The translations under genes and the position numbers were made by a program. A stretch of 64,000 nucleotides of DNA, from assembly GCF_001436315.1 (NCBI RefSeq), contig NZ_AYZA01000016.1, positions 146,034 to 210,033 on the forward strand, written 5' to 3'. The notes under the pieces are model-generated. The model searched no databases and was not told where the DNA came from. It saw nothing but the letters and a program-made list of their open reading frames with translations. Positions 10,514 to 22,878 of the stretch are shown piece after piece. The stretch comes from Ligilactobacillus aviarius subsp. aviarius DSM 20655 (lineage in GTDB: Bacteria > Bacillota > Bacilli > Lactobacillales > Lactobacillaceae). The number at the start of each line of letters is the position of its first letter. The first letter of the stretch is position 1.

Positions 10514-10576
10514 TCATTATGATTTTCGTGATCCATATGGAATAATAATGATAGATATTGAGTGGAGGTGAATTTG

Positions 10577-11392
10577 GTGCAAGAGCGGCTGATTTTAGTT
10601 ACTAAAAAATTACCATTGTTTATGAAATTAAATACCTATTGTAACGATCATGGTTGGATGGTTTATAACACGACGGATCCAGAAGAAACTCTCGATTTTA
10701 TCAATCATCGGCACGTTGCCGGGATCATTTATGACCTTGATGCCGCTTCACCTGAAGTCACCCTTTCGCTTATTAAAAAGATCCGGGAATCATTTAATAA
10801 GCCGATCTTAACGTTGACTGCTAAAAAAGATTTTGAATATGAAATGAAGCTTTTTGGGTTGCACGTCGATGATTACATTGTTGAGCCATATGAATACGAA
10901 GAGGTTATTGTTCGCATGCAACAGTGTCTTTGGGGTCGAACCATTCAAACTTCCCAACAGCCACCAGAATTGATCAATCAGAAGATTGATGTTGATGATT
11001 CTCTGATTGCGGAATATCTTGCTCCCGAAGAGCATTCTTCCCATCCGCATCATCATCACAACCACCTTCAACTTGATGACCTTTTGCTCGACATTGACCA
11101 TTACCGGGTTTTAAAGAATAACGAAGATCTCGGATTAACACCAAAAGAATTTAAACTCCTTTATTTCCTTGTTAAAAATAGAGGACAGGTTATTTCACGT
11201 GAACAGCTACTGCGCGGCGTTTGGAATTATAATGATGATTTAGGAACTTCTCGAATCGTTGATATTCACATCAGTCATCTTCGCGATAAAATCGAACCGG
11301 ATCCACACCATCCGAAATACATTAAAACGGTTCGCGGATTTGGGTACACCTTTGAAGGGCAAGAATTGAAAATTGTTAAGGATAATAAATAA
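10577..11392 (+). CDS. Orphan OmpR/PhoB-type regulator with degenerate receiver and His-rich linker
   Basis: A 271-residue protein: receiver-like domain (1-120), linker (120-165), winged-helix DNA-binding domain (about 165-265, with the family motifs TPKEFKLLYFLVKNRGQVIS and RGFGYTF). The phosphoacceptor Asp is kept (IIYDLD, D53) and so is the Thr (T81). The acidic pair near the N-terminus is replaced (LILVTKK in place of VVDD), and the conserved Lys is Glu (DDYIVEPY, E103). The linker holds seven His in HSSHPHHHHNH, which could bind metal. I choose the GTG at 10577, because GGAGGTG lies 6 nt upstream; earlier GTGs fall inside this ribosome site. It is divergent from pstS with PHO boxes between, so it is the obvious candidate phosphate regulator. 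No kinase gene is adjacent. Confidence 0.85.
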   Translation: MQERLILVTKKLPLFMKLNTYCNDHGWMVYNTTDPEETLDFINHRHVAGIIYDLDAASPEVTLSLIKKIRESFNKPILTLTAKKDFEYEMKLFGLHVDDYIVEPYEYEEVIVRMQQCLWGRTIQTSQQPPELINQKIDVDDSLIAEYLAPEEHSSHPHHHHNHLQLDDLLLDIDHYRVLKNNEDLGLTPKEFKLLYFLVKNRGQVISREQLLRGVWNYNDDLGTSRIVDIHISHLRDKIEPDPHHPKYIKTVRGFGYTFEGQELKIVKDNK

Positions 11393-11422
11393 GCTGTGCT
11401 TAACCCTTAAGCACAGCTTTTG
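11391..11422 (+). terminator. Terminator after the response-regulator gene
   Basis: A perfect 13-bp stem with a CCC loop (AAGCTGTGCTTAA/TTAAGCACAGCTT) starts at the stop codon and is followed by TTTGTTT. It may also stop weak antisense reading from the right. Confidence 0.85.
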
Positions 11423-11441
11423 TTTCATGTGAAACTCATTT

Positions 11442-11768
11442 TTAATCTGTAAATTTAACGGCTGTTCCGTATGCTACAACGGATTGCATATCGCCGCCGA
11501 TCGAGCCGGAATCAAAGCGCATCATGACAACCGCGTCAGCATCAACATCGATTGCTTCCTGTTTTAACCGTTCAATTGCTTTTTCACGTGATTCATGAAG
11601 CATATTAGTATATGCCTTGATTTCCCCACCGACGATATTTTTCATGCTTGCTCCAAAATTGCTAAACATGTTTTTCGATTGGGTCGTCACTCCAAAAACT
11701 TCCCCAATAACTTCGTATGAACGTCCCGGAATATTTTCCGTTGTTGAAATTAAAATCTCTTTGCTCAT
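11442..11768 (-). CDS. YbjQ/UPF0145 family protein
   Basis: A 108-residue small cytosolic protein of the YbjQ (UPF0145) family. Typical features are the start [20 protein letters not shown], the central [10 protein letters not shown] helix and the end [20 protein letters not shown]. The function is unknown; members are often labelled putative heavy-metal-binding, without proof. The start at 11768 has GAGGAGG 8 nt upstream; a longer open frame begins 17 codons earlier. It is convergent with the response-regulator gene. Confidence 0.85.
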   Translation of the reverse strand: MSKEILISTTENIPGRSYEVIGEVFGVTTQSKNMFSNFGASMKNIVGGEIKAYTNMLHESREKAIERLKQEAIDVDADAVVMMRFDSGSIGGDMQSVVAYGTAVKFTD

Positions 11769-11920
11769 TCTTTTTTCCTCCTCTAAAAGTTGATTCAATT
11801 TTACCAAATAGGATGGCAAATTGCACGCTAATTCTTTCAGAAAATGTTTAAGTTACTCAGTTATTTTTCACAAAGGAATTTCGTCAATTTGAAAATTAAT
11901 TTTTATTTTTGCATAAAAAA

Positions 11921-12170
11921 AACTCCGCAGATTAAACTGCGGAGAAAAAAGGAGTATATTTTATGAAATCTCAAAGGGGAAGCTTGAGTTTCATGATTTG
12001 TAATCAACTACTTTTCAGGGGAGAAAAAGTAATGAAAATGTTTCGGCCTTTTCTATCAGGCTATGAATATAATCTACAACCAAATTGTGAATTTTCTGTG
12101 AAGATTACGTCGTGTAACACCTTTTAAAGTTTAAGATTTCATTAAGAAAATGGATTTTCAACCTCTTTTT
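11921..12170 (+). ncRNA. Candidate structured non-coding RNA (intergenic, 460-nt gap)
   Basis: The gap 11769-12228 contains a plus-strand promoter-like pair (TTGAAA at 11891, 17 nt, CATAAA). A chain of hairpins follows: CTCCGCAG/CTGCGGAG (11923-11944), TGAAATCTCAA/TTGAGTTTCA (near 11964-11992), TACTTTTC/GAAAAAGTA (near 12009-12031) and GCCT/AGGC near 12046-12061. The second and third both expose AGGGGA(A/G) in the loop. A weak GAAAA/TTTTC hairpin with a T-run ends near 12170. Read on the minus strand, the first hairpin plus TTTTTTT is a good terminator for the peptide transporter gene. A 54-codon open frame (ATG 11963 to 12127, GGAG upstream) exists but has no recognisable product. Confidence 0.4.
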
Positions 12171-12228
12171 TAATTTTTCAGTAATTTACATCTTTAACGA
12201 TTCAACTGTAAACTATTTCATTAAATTT

Positions 12229-13716
12229 TTAGTCAACGCCTTCCATCAACGTGTGAATCTTCTTTACAAAGAAGACCAGAATAATTCCAAAGATAATACT
12301 TACCGCTCCGATTGCAAGGAAGTACGGAACTTCAGTTGCTGATGAGTAATATTTAACAATTTGAGAGTTAATTGCTTGTCCGGCCGCATCCGCTAAGAAC
12401 CACATACTCATCATTTGAGAACGGAAAGCCTTGGGAGCTAACTTCGTTGTCACCGATAATCCAATTGGTGAAATCAACATTTCCCCAATTTCAACGATGA
12501 ACCATGAACCAACCAGCCAAAACGGACTGACACGCCCTTGCGTTCCATCTAAGATTCCTGGAAGAGCCATCCAAACATATGATAGCCCGGCAAAAATCAG
12601 CCCGGCAGCGAATTTTCCTGGCGCACTCGGCTGCTTCTTCCAATGATTCCATAACCATACAAAAAGCGGCGTTAAAATCATGATAAACAACGGATTAAGC
12701 GTTTGGAAGTTGGAAGCTGCAAAATTCCAGCTCCCAATATGTAAAACGGTCCGGTTTTCAGCAAAGAGCGCTAAAACCACTGATCCTGATTCTTCAATTG
12801 CCCAGAAAATCGCAGCCGCAATAAATAACGGAATGTAGGCGCGAACCCGTGAGCGTTCAACCTTCGTAACCTTTTGACTGCGAAGCATGATCACAAAGTA
12901 AACAATTGGAAGAGCAACCGCAATCACCGTGATTAATGTAATGATGTTATCAATGTTTAATGCATGAAATGCGGCCATAATTCCAAGAACTACCGCAAAG
13001 GCAATCACGCCGATTACTGACCCGCGAACAACGTTTTTTAAACTTTGCTGATCAATGGGATCTTTCGGATGCAAACTTGAATCTGATAAATATTTTTTTC
13101 CTTCTAAATAGTATTGAACCAGGCCGATGAACATTCCAATTGCGGCTAAGGCAAATCCGGCATGGAAATTCATGTTTCCTGAATGCCCAAACAAGTTTGC
13201 CACAAACGGAACTGCCCATGGTGCAATCGCTGCTCCCAAGTTAATTCCGAAAACGAAAATGTTAAATCCTGCATCCCGGCGCCGATCGCCTTCAGAATAC
13301 AAATCACCGACCATGTCAGAAACATTCGGCTTCAATAACCCTGTCCCAATTACGATCAACGCAATTGAAGTATATAGGGCTGCCTGACCGAATGGAAGGG
13401 ACAATGCAATATGCCCGAACATAATGAAAACCCCGCCGATAAAAACGGTCTTCCGGCTTCCCCAAACGCGGTCACTCAACCAACCGCCGACAACGCCGGC
13501 CATATATACAAGCGAACCGTAAATCGCCATGATCGAAGCAGCTGTTCCCTGATCGATTCCAAGGCCACCTTTCGAAATGGCAAAGTACATATAAAATAGC
13601 AAAATTGCCCGCATTCCATAGTAACTGAACCGTTCCCATACCTCAGTTGAAAACAGGGTTGCTAAACCGCGCGGCTGTCCAAAAAACTCTTTTTGTGGTT
13701 GATCTTGTTCTTTCAC
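12229..13716 (-). CDS. dtpT: Di-/tripeptide:proton symporter (POT family)
   Basis: A 495-residue membrane protein with 12-14 hydrophobic segments. The POT signature ExxERFSYYG appears at its N-terminus (EVWERFSYYGMRA, near residue 26). The second family motif is recognisable in FNIFVFGINLGAAIAPW. It imports di- and tripeptides with protons, as DtpT does in Lactococcus. The start is the GTG at 13716, with GGAG 7 nt upstream. It is monocistronic; the hairpin at 11923-11944 with its T-run is the nearest minus-strand terminator. Confidence 0.9.
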   Translation of the reverse strand: MKEQDQPQKEFFGQPRGLATLFSTEVWERFSYYGMRAILLFYMYFAISKGGLGIDQGTAASIMAIYGSLVYMAGVVGGWLSDRVWGSRKTVFIGGVFIMFGHIALSLPFGQAALYTSIALIVIGTGLLKPNVSDMVGDLYSEGDRRRDAGFNIFVFGINLGAAIAPWAVPFVANLFGHSGNMNFHAGFALAAIGMFIGLVQYYLEGKKYLSDSSLHPKDPIDQQSLKNVVRGSVIGVIAFAVVLGIMAAFHALNIDNIITLITVIAVALPIVYFVIMLRSQKVTKVERSRVRAYIPLFIAAAIFWAIEESGSVVLALFAENRTVLHIGSWNFAASNFQTLNPLFIMILTPLFVWLWNHWKKQPSAPGKFAAGLIFAGLSYVWMALPGILDGTQGRVSPFWLVGSWFIVEIGEMLISPIGLSVTTKLAPKAFRSQMMSMWFLADAAGQAINSQIVKYYSSATEVPYFLAIGAVSIIFGIILVFFVKKIHTLMEGVD

Positions 13717-13889
13717 ATCAATTCTCCAATCTTTCTGCCTTTTTAAACAACAATTTGTATATTTTTGATTTTACCAAAAAAATTAGATTTTAACAATATA
13801 AAAATTAAAATTAAATTAGCAAAATGGACAAATACCCCGAAATTATCAGATTTATAAAATTAATTATTATCTAATTTTAAGGCATACAA

Positions 13890-13917
13890 AAAAGGCATGC
13901 CATCTGACATGCCTTTT
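13890..13917 (-). terminator. Terminator of rpsF-ssb-rpsR
   Basis: AAAAGGCATG and its complement form the stem, and the minus strand continues TTTTTTGTATG. It lies 20 nt after the rpsR stop codon. Confidence 0.85.
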
Positions 13918-13936
13918 ACTCGCTTTTAACGAATTA

Positions 13937-14173
13937 TTAGTCTTCAGCAACGAATGGTAATAAGCCCATGATCCGTGCACGCTTAATAGCTGTTGTAAGC
14001 TTGCGTTGGTTCTTTGCGCTTGTACCTGTTACCCGACGAGGTAAGATCTTACCACGTTCTGAGATGAAACGACGTAATAAGTCTGTATCTTTGTAGTCAA
14101 TGTATTCAATGTGGTTTGCTGCGATGTAGTCTACCTTACGGCGACGACGACCGCCACGACGTTGTTGTGCCAT
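13937..14173 (-). CDS. rpsR: 30S ribosomal protein S18
   Basis: A 78-residue S18 with the family core [18 protein letters not shown] and the basic region [22 protein letters not shown]. It binds S6 on the small-subunit platform. It is the last gene of rpsF-ssb-rpsR, 21 nt after ssb. The genes that often follow in lactobacilli (a DHH phosphodiesterase, rplI, dnaB) are not here; a peptide transporter takes their place. Confidence 0.97.
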   Translation of the reverse strand: MAQQRRGGRRRRKVDYIAANHIEYIDYKDTDLLRRFISERGKILPRRVTGTSAKNQRKLTTAIKRARIMGLLPFVAED

Positions 14174-14194
14174 GTTGATTTCCCTCCTTGTTAA

Positions 14195-14794
14195 TTAGAA
14201 TGGTAAATCATCATCTGAAATATCAATTGAGTTTCCATTATCTGCAAATGGATCATCATTGGTTGAAGCATCCTGACTGTTGTTGTCATTTGCGCTTCCT
14301 AAGTTGCCAGTTTGGACATTCCCATTGAAAGTTCCACCCTGGTTTGCGTTTCCACTTGGATTTGGATTCCCAAACGGATTTCCGTTTCCAAATGATGAAT
14401 TATTATTCATCGGAGCGCCTTGACCTTGTGCTTCTTCGGGATGTTCCCGGCGATACTGTTCTGACTGAGCCTTTGTTTCCAACAATGAGAAGTTGTCAAC
14501 AACGACTTCTGTTACGTATACCCGAACTCCTTGTTGGTTTTCATATGAACGCGTTTGAAGCCGACCTTCAACCGCCACCATTGAACCTTTGTGGGTGAAG
14601 TTGGCAAAGTTTTCAGCCGCTTTCCGCCACATTACACAGTTAATAAAGTCTGCATCCCGGTCACCATTTTGATTTGTAAACGGCCGTTCAACAGCAACTG
14701 TAAAGCTTGCAACCGCAGAGCCGGATTGGGTGTAACGTAAATCAGGATTCTTTGTTAATCGACCAACGAGAACTACTCGATTAATCACGGTCAT
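14195..14794 (-). CDS. ssb: Single-stranded DNA-binding protein
   Basis: A 199-residue SSB. The OB-fold is at residues 1-105 ([35 protein letters not shown]). A Gly/Asn/Gln-rich disordered linker follows, and the acidic tip DISDDDLPF is the partner-binding tail. It coats single-stranded DNA in replication and repair. It sits in the conserved rpsF-ssb-rpsR operon, 24 nt after rpsF. Confidence 0.97.
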   Translation of the reverse strand: MTVINRVVLVGRLTKNPDLRYTQSGSAVASFTVAVERPFTNQNGDRDADFINCVMWRKAAENFANFTHKGSMVAVEGRLQTRSYENQQGVRVYVTEVVVDNFSLLETKAQSEQYRREHPEEAQGQGAPMNNNSSFGNGNPFGNPNPSGNANQGGTFNGNVQTGNLGSANDNNSQDASTNDDPFADNGNSIDISDDDLPF

Positions 14795-14818
14795 GACCTC
14801 CTTTATCGTTTTTCAATA

Positions 14819-15109
14819 TTAGTCTTCACGCTTTACGATCATGTGACGTAAAATACCGTCATTGATCTTTGAAAGACGATCAAATTCGTTGATTGCATCT
14901 GCGTTTTCAGCGTTAACGTTTACGATGTGGTACATACCTTCTGTGTAACCGTTAATTTCATATGCAAAACGACGCTTTGACCAATCCTTTGAATCAATAA
15001 TTTCAGCACCATTGTCCTTTAAAACGTTGTCAAAACGTTCAACTAATTCATTCTTAGCTGCTTCATCAAGTGAAGGGTTGATGATGTATGTGATTTCATA
15101 ATGTGTCAT
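14819..15109 (-). CDS. rpsF: 30S ribosomal protein S6
   Basis: A 96-residue S6 ([13 protein letters not shown], then [18 protein letters not shown]). It is the first gene of the operon, with GGAGGTG upstream. The leader contains a hairpin (GTTCTTTT/AAAAGAAC, near 15138-15165) enclosing CCA/TGG. This is placed like the S6:S18-binding leader known from other bacteria, but I cannot confirm the CCG bulge of that motif. Confidence 0.97.
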   Translation of the reverse strand: MTHYEITYIINPSLDEAAKNELVERFDNVLKDNGAEIIDSKDWSKRRFAYEINGYTEGMYHIVNVNAENADAINEFDRLSKINDGILRHMIVKRED

Positions 15110-15182
15110 AGTGTTTGCACCTCCTTATGGACTTTTGGTTCTTTTCCAAAAATGGTAAAAGAACAAGGTATTACAAGTTATA

Positions 15183-15211
15183 AGTTTATCATTTAAGTTT
15201 TCGATTTGCAA
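15183..15211 (-). promoter_or_regulatory. Promoter of rpsF-ssb-rpsR
   Basis: On the minus strand TTGCAA, 17 nt, then TAAACT preceded by TGA (extended -10). It lies about 75 nt upstream of the rpsF ATG. Confidence 0.6.
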
Positions 15212-15359
15212 TAAGAATCGTAAATTCCGTTACAAATATATATTCGCAAATTAAGCTGCTTTTTTGAACATTGAAAAATAAAAAAAGAAGAGTAAAATAC
15301 TTTCAGGAAATTATCAAAATAAACAACGCCGGTGAGCGTTATTTTTGGAGGGAACTTTT

Positions 15360-16589
15360 ATGAATAATTCGTCAAAACCCAGTCTCAGTAAAGAGCAGAA
15401 ACTTGTAATTGCCTCCACTGCGACGGGTTTTTCTTTTGAAAACATGGACTTTAACTTCATGTCATTTGCATTATCGTCAATCATTGCCAGCCTTGGAATT
15501 TCAACTGTCCAAGCCGGATGGATCACGACGATCACCCAGTGGGGCGTTCTTTTAGGCGGACTGTTGTTTGGCCTTTTAAGCGACAAATACGGCCGAATCA
15601 AAATCTTTTCGTACACGATTTTCATCTTTGCTGCCGGAACGGCTTTAATGTACTTTGCCCATAACATCACGACGATCTACATCCTGCGGTTCCTTATCGG
15701 TCTTGGAAATGGTGGGGAATATGGGGTTGGAATGGCCTTGATTGCCGAACACTTTGCTGCCAAACAATACGGCCGGGTCTCATCTGTCGCCGCAATCGGT
15801 GGTCAAATCGGGAGTATCCTTGCCGCCGTCTTATCAGCCTTGATTCTTCCCCGCCTTGGCTGGCACGTCCTTTTCCTTGTAGGGGTATTTCCAGTTATCT
15901 TAGCTTTTTTCATTCGGCGAAACCTCAAGGAAAGTGATACTTTTATTACAAATCAGCAAAAGGAAGATAAACCGAAAGTTTCATTTAAGCGGCTTTTCTC
16001 AACTCCTAAACTTTCAATGCAGACGCTTGGATTGATCTGCATGGTTATCGTTCAAGCCGGCGGATACTTTGGATTAATGAACTGGCTGCCAACGATCGTT
16101 CAAAAGCAGCTCGGAATCAGTGTCCGCGGTTCTTCGTTGTGGATGATCTCAACCATCATCGGAATGTGCATTGGAATGCTTGTTTTTGGCAACATTTTAG
16201 ACCACCTCGGACCGCAAAAATCATTTGGCCTTTTCCTCTTTGGCGCAGCACTGGTAATTTACATTCTTGTCCGCGCCCGGAACATGATCGAATTGCTGAT
16301 TCTCGGAGCAATCGTTGGGTTCTTCGCTAACGGAATGTACGGCGGTTACGGAGCAATCATTAACTACCTCTATCCGATCGACATTGTAGCGACGGCTAAC
16401 AGTTTTATCATGAATATCGGAAAGTTCATTGGAAGTTTTTCAACGGTTGTGATTGGCTTCCTAATGAGTAAACTTTCAATGGAAGGTGTGATGGCATTCC
16501 TTTCGATCATGTATTTGATCAGCTTCGCCATCATGATGTTCCTTCCAGGCTTAAAGACCATGACAAAGGAATTACGCGCAAGTAAATAA
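15360..16589 (+). CDS. MFS transporter, probably organic/aromatic acid:proton symporter type
   Basis: A 409-residue, 12-TM major-facilitator protein. The loop motif GLLSDKYGRIK lies between TM2 and TM3, and RFLIGLGNGGEYGVGMALIAE in TM4 resembles the acid:H+ symporter branch (benzoate, lactate/pyruvate, sialate carriers). The substrate cannot be assigned. I take the ATG at 15360 with GGAGGG 7 nt upstream; an in-frame TTG 15 nt earlier overlaps this ribosome site. It is a single gene convergent with gyrA. Confidence 0.8.
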   Translation: MNNSSKPSLSKEQKLVIASTATGFSFENMDFNFMSFALSSIIASLGISTVQAGWITTITQWGVLLGGLLFGLLSDKYGRIKIFSYTIFIFAAGTALMYFAHNITTIYILRFLIGLGNGGEYGVGMALIAEHFAAKQYGRVSSVAAIGGQIGSILAAVLSALILPRLGWHVLFLVGVFPVILAFFIRRNLKESDTFITNQQKEDKPKVSFKRLFSTPKLSMQTLGLICMVIVQAGGYFGLMNWLPTIVQKQLGISVRGSSLWMISTIIGMCIGMLVFGNILDHLGPQKSFGLFLFGAALVIYILVRARNMIELLILGAIVGFFANGMYGGYGAIINYLYPIDIVATANSFIMNIGKFIGSFSTVVIGFLMSKLSMEGVMAFLSIMYLISFAIMMFLPGLKTMTKELRASK

Positions 16590-16608
16590 AAAAAGCATTA
16601 ACATCAAC

Positions 16609-16643
16609 AAAAAGCGGTTGTGTCAACTGACACAACCGCTTTT
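16609..16643. terminator. Bidirectional terminator between the MFS gene and gyrA
   Basis: A 16-bp stem with arm AAAAGCGGTTGTGTCA has A/T runs on both sides, so it can end transcription of the MFS gene (+) and of gyrA (-). Confidence 0.85.
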
Positions 16644-16652
16644 TCATTGCTT

Positions 16653-19238
16653 TTATTTATCTTGTTCTTCATTTTCTTGATGAGCAAGTTCGCGATCAGC
16701 TAAATCTTGAACCCCGTGCTTCATCAAATCATGTTCGTTTTCATCGTCCGTTGATGCATCCGCGTCTGCATGCGTTTCTTCATCTGATTGCTCTTCATCG
16801 TCTTTTGGTTCCGGATCAACCTTCGCAATCGTTGATACCGTTGAATCATCTTCAAGATTAATCAAATGAACGCCCAACGTTGACCGCCCTGTTTGGGATA
16901 CATCCGCAACGTTAAACCGAATCAAGACCCCCTTATTCGTGATCACCATGATATCCTCATCGCCGTTGACGATCGTTAATCCGGCTAACGGGCCGTTCTT
17001 TTCGGTGATATTCGAAGTTTTAATTCCTTTACCACCCCGACCTTTGATCGGATATTCACTGACTGGCGTCCGTTTTCCGTATCCCTTTTCAGAAATTACG
17101 AAGACGTCGCTGCCTGGAACAAGGATATCTGATCCAATAACATAATCGTTTTCGCGCAGCCGAATTCCACGAACCCCAGCTGCTGACCGGCCCATTGACC
17201 GAACTGTATTTTCGTTAAATGAAACTGCATATCCTAAGTGCGTTCCAATAATCATGTTTTGATTACCGTCTGTCAGCGAAACGTTGATCAGTTCATCGCC
17301 ATCGTGCAGGTTAATGGCTTTCAATCCGTTCTTCCGGATATTTTCAAAGTCTTCAACCGGCGTCCGTTTAACGGTTCCTTCCTTCGTCGTGAAGAAGAGG
17401 TATTTAGCCTGGTCGTCATTATCATGCGGAATGTTGATTACCGTTGCGATCTTTTCGCCGGCATCGATATTCAACAGGTTGATTACCGGGATTCCCTTTG
17501 CTGACCGGCCGTATTCAGGAATTTCGTAACCCTTCATGCTGTAAACTTTTCCGAGGTTCGTAAAGAACAGCAGCCGGTCATGTGTTGAAGTTGTAACCAG
17601 ATGTTCAATAAAGTCATCATCGTGAACGCCCATGCCTTGAACGCCGCGGCCACCACGCCGTTGAGCTTTGAAATCGCTTGTTGGGAGCCGTTTGATGTAA
17701 CCGTTGTGAGTCAAGGTGATTGCAACTGATTCTTCTTCGATCAAATCTTCGTCTTCAATACTTGTGACTTCACCGACCATCAATTCCGTCCGCCGTTCGT
17801 CACCGTATTTAGCTTGAATATCAAGTAATTCTTGATAAATGATATCGTTGATCCGGTCCTTGCTTGCCAAAATATCTTCATAATCAGCAATGGCCTTCAT
17901 TGTCTTGTCATAATCGGCTTCAACCTTATCACGTTCCAAACCGGTCAACCGAACAAGCCGCATATCCAAAATCGCTTGGGCTTGCTTATCGCTTAATTCA
18001 AATTCATTCATCAAACGGTCCTTTGCGACATCGCCGCTTTCAGATTTCCGGATAATGTCAATGATTGCTTGAATATGATCCAGTGCGATCCGCAATCCGG
18101 CTAAGATATGAGCCCGGGCTTTAGCTTTCCGCAAGTCAAATTCCGTCCGCCGCCGGATAACTTCAACTTGGTGTTTCAAGTAATATTGCAAAATTTTCTT
18201 CAAGCTCAAGATCTTTGGGGTGCCATCAACAATGGCAAGCATATTGAAGCCGAATGACGTCTGCATCAGCGTCATTTTGTATAAGTTATTCAAAACAACT
18301 GACGCACTTACATCCCGGCGAATGTCAATTGTAACCCGCATTCCGTCACGGTCAGATTCATCATGGATCGCCGTGATTCCGTCGATTTCCTTTTCCCGGG
18401 CAAGTTCTGAAATTCGTTCGATCAACCGGGCCTTATTTACCATGTACGGTAATTCGTGAATGATAATTTGCTGTTTGCCGTTCTTTTGTTCTTCAATGTC
18501 GACTTTCGCCCGTAAAATAACCGTTCCGCGACCGGTTTCATAAGCTTTCCGAATGCCTGACTTTCCCATTACGATTCCGCCAGTTGGAAAATCTGGTCCC
18601 GGAATTGCTTCCATCAAATCAGCCGTTGTTGCATCCGGATTATCCATCAAAATATGAATTGCCGAAATGACTTCTGACAAATTATGCGGTGGAATGTTGG
18701 TCGTCATTCCGACTGCGATCCCGGTTGCTCCGTTAACTAACAAGTTTGGAAAACGTGCCGGTAAAACTTTCGGTTCCCGTTCAGTTCCATCGTAGTTTGG
18801 TTGAAAATCAATGGTATCTTTATTGATATCTCGTAACATTTCCGTCGCAATCTTCGACATCCGGGCTTCGGTATACCGCATTGCGGCCGCTCCATCACCA
18901 TCGACAGACCCAAAGTTTCCGTGACCATCAACTAACATGTAACGGTAACTAAAATCTTGCGCCATCCGAACCATTGATTCGTAAATTGCCGAGTCGCCAT
19001 GCGGGTGGAATTTCCCCATAACTTCCCCAACAATTCTGGCTGATTTTTTATAAGGCTTGTCGGGTGTAACGCCAAGTTCGCTCATTCCATATAAAATCCG
19101 ACGGTGAACGGGTTTCAAACCATCACGAACGTCCGGCAATGCCCGTGCAACTAAAACACTCATTGCGTAGTCTAAAAATGACGTTTGCATGACGTTTGAA
19201 AGGTCAACGTCTTTAACACGATCTGGTAATTCTACCAA
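16653..19238 (-). CDS. gyrA: DNA gyrase subunit A
   Basis: An 861-residue GyrA that cuts and rejoins DNA with GyrB to add negative supercoils. The active Tyr is in [10 protein letters not shown] (near residue 123), and the quinolone-determining region is intact ([10 protein letters not shown], with Ser and Glu at the usual resistance positions). The GyrA-box QRRGGRGV appears near 560, followed by six beta-pinwheel repeats. The acidic tail ([25 protein letters not shown]) is longer than usual. It is the last gene of the dnaA-gyrA block, 54 nt after gyrB. Confidence 0.97.
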   Translation of the reverse strand: MVELPDRVKDVDLSNVMQTSFLDYAMSVLVARALPDVRDGLKPVHRRILYGMSELGVTPDKPYKKSARIVGEVMGKFHPHGDSAIYESMVRMAQDFSYRYMLVDGHGNFGSVDGDGAAAMRYTEARMSKIATEMLRDINKDTIDFQPNYDGTEREPKVLPARFPNLLVNGATGIAVGMTTNIPPHNLSEVISAIHILMDNPDATTADLMEAIPGPDFPTGGIVMGKSGIRKAYETGRGTVILRAKVDIEEQKNGKQQIIIHELPYMVNKARLIERISELAREKEIDGITAIHDESDRDGMRVTIDIRRDVSASVVLNNLYKMTLMQTSFGFNMLAIVDGTPKILSLKKILQYYLKHQVEVIRRRTEFDLRKAKARAHILAGLRIALDHIQAIIDIIRKSESGDVAKDRLMNEFELSDKQAQAILDMRLVRLTGLERDKVEADYDKTMKAIADYEDILASKDRINDIIYQELLDIQAKYGDERRTELMVGEVTSIEDEDLIEEESVAITLTHNGYIKRLPTSDFKAQRRGGRGVQGMGVHDDDFIEHLVTTSTHDRLLFFTNLGKVYSMKGYEIPEYGRSAKGIPVINLLNIDAGEKIATVINIPHDNDDQAKYLFFTTKEGTVKRTPVEDFENIRKNGLKAINLHDGDELINVSLTDGNQNMIIGTHLGYAVSFNENTVRSMGRSAAGVRGIRLRENDYVIGSDILVPGSDVFVISEKGYGKRTPVSEYPIKGRGGKGIKTSNITEKNGPLAGLTIVNGDEDIMVITNKGVLIRFNVADVSQTGRSTLGVHLINLEDDSTVSTIAKVDPEPKDDEEQSDEETHADADASTDDENEHDLMKHGVQDLADRELAHQENEEQDK

Positions 19239-19292
19239 AACAGCTGCCTCCTCCTAGAAAATTATTTTTCATCTAGCTTTTCATTTTTTAGA

Positions 19293-22441
<3,149 letters not shown>

Positions 22442-22445
22442 TTCC

Positions 22446-22664
22446 TTAGCGGCCCGCCTTCATGACATACGTTTTGCCGTTTGGAAGTTCGACCTTATCA
22501 TCCGGATAAAGTTTCCGTCCCCGGCGATCATCAATTTCGCCATTGACCTTGACGTTATTTTCACTCAGATACCATTTTGCCTGTCCACCTGATGAAATTT
22601 CATCAGCAATTTTCAACAATTGGCCTAAGGTAATGTAAGGTGTTTTCAGATTAACGGTTTCCAT
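22446..22664 (-). CDS. yaaA: S4-domain RNA-binding protein YaaA
   Basis: A 72-residue S4-like protein (TPYITLGQLLKIADEISSGG, VKVNGEIDDRRGRKLYPDD). This small protein is conserved between dnaN and recF in Firmicutes and is linked to ribosome assembly in B. subtilis, where it is also called RlbA. AAGGAGG lies upstream. Here it is separated from dnaN by a sugar-transporter gene. Confidence 0.93.
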   Translation of the reverse strand: METVNLKTPYITLGQLLKIADEISSGGQAKWYLSENNVKVNGEIDDRRGRKLYPDDKVELPNGKTYVMKAGR

Positions 22665-22834
22665 TCGTCAAACCTCCTTCAAAAAACCAGTCTAATACTT
22701 AATAATTATACCCTTTTTTGGATGCAAAAACAATTTAACTCGCGATAAAATGCGTTTTAAGCTCTTTTAACGTCGTTGAGTGGGAATCCATTAATCAATG
22801 GTAAAAATGCTTATTTTGAATTTTAAGCATAAAA

Positions 22835-22864
22835 AACGAGATTACCATCTTGGTAACCTCGTTT
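22835..22864 (-). terminator. Terminator of the inserted sugar-porter gene
   Basis: A stem of about 12 bp with one A-C mismatch (AACGAGATTACC against GGTAACCTCGTT), with TTTTTTATG following on the minus strand. It separates the sugar porter from yaaA-recF-gyrB-gyrA. That block must therefore have a promoter between 22665 and 22834, where I see none that is clear. Confidence 0.75.
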
Positions 22865-22878
22865 AAATTTAAATTTAA

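Noticed and set aside
11963..12127. 54-codon ORF as a confident protein gene
   Set aside because: It has a GGAG upstream, but overlaps the hairpins, shows no recognisable product and could be chance; kept only as a note.
15314..15670. 118-codon minus-strand frame at the start of the MFS gene
   Set aside because: It is antisense to the first TM segments of the transporter; no ribosome site.
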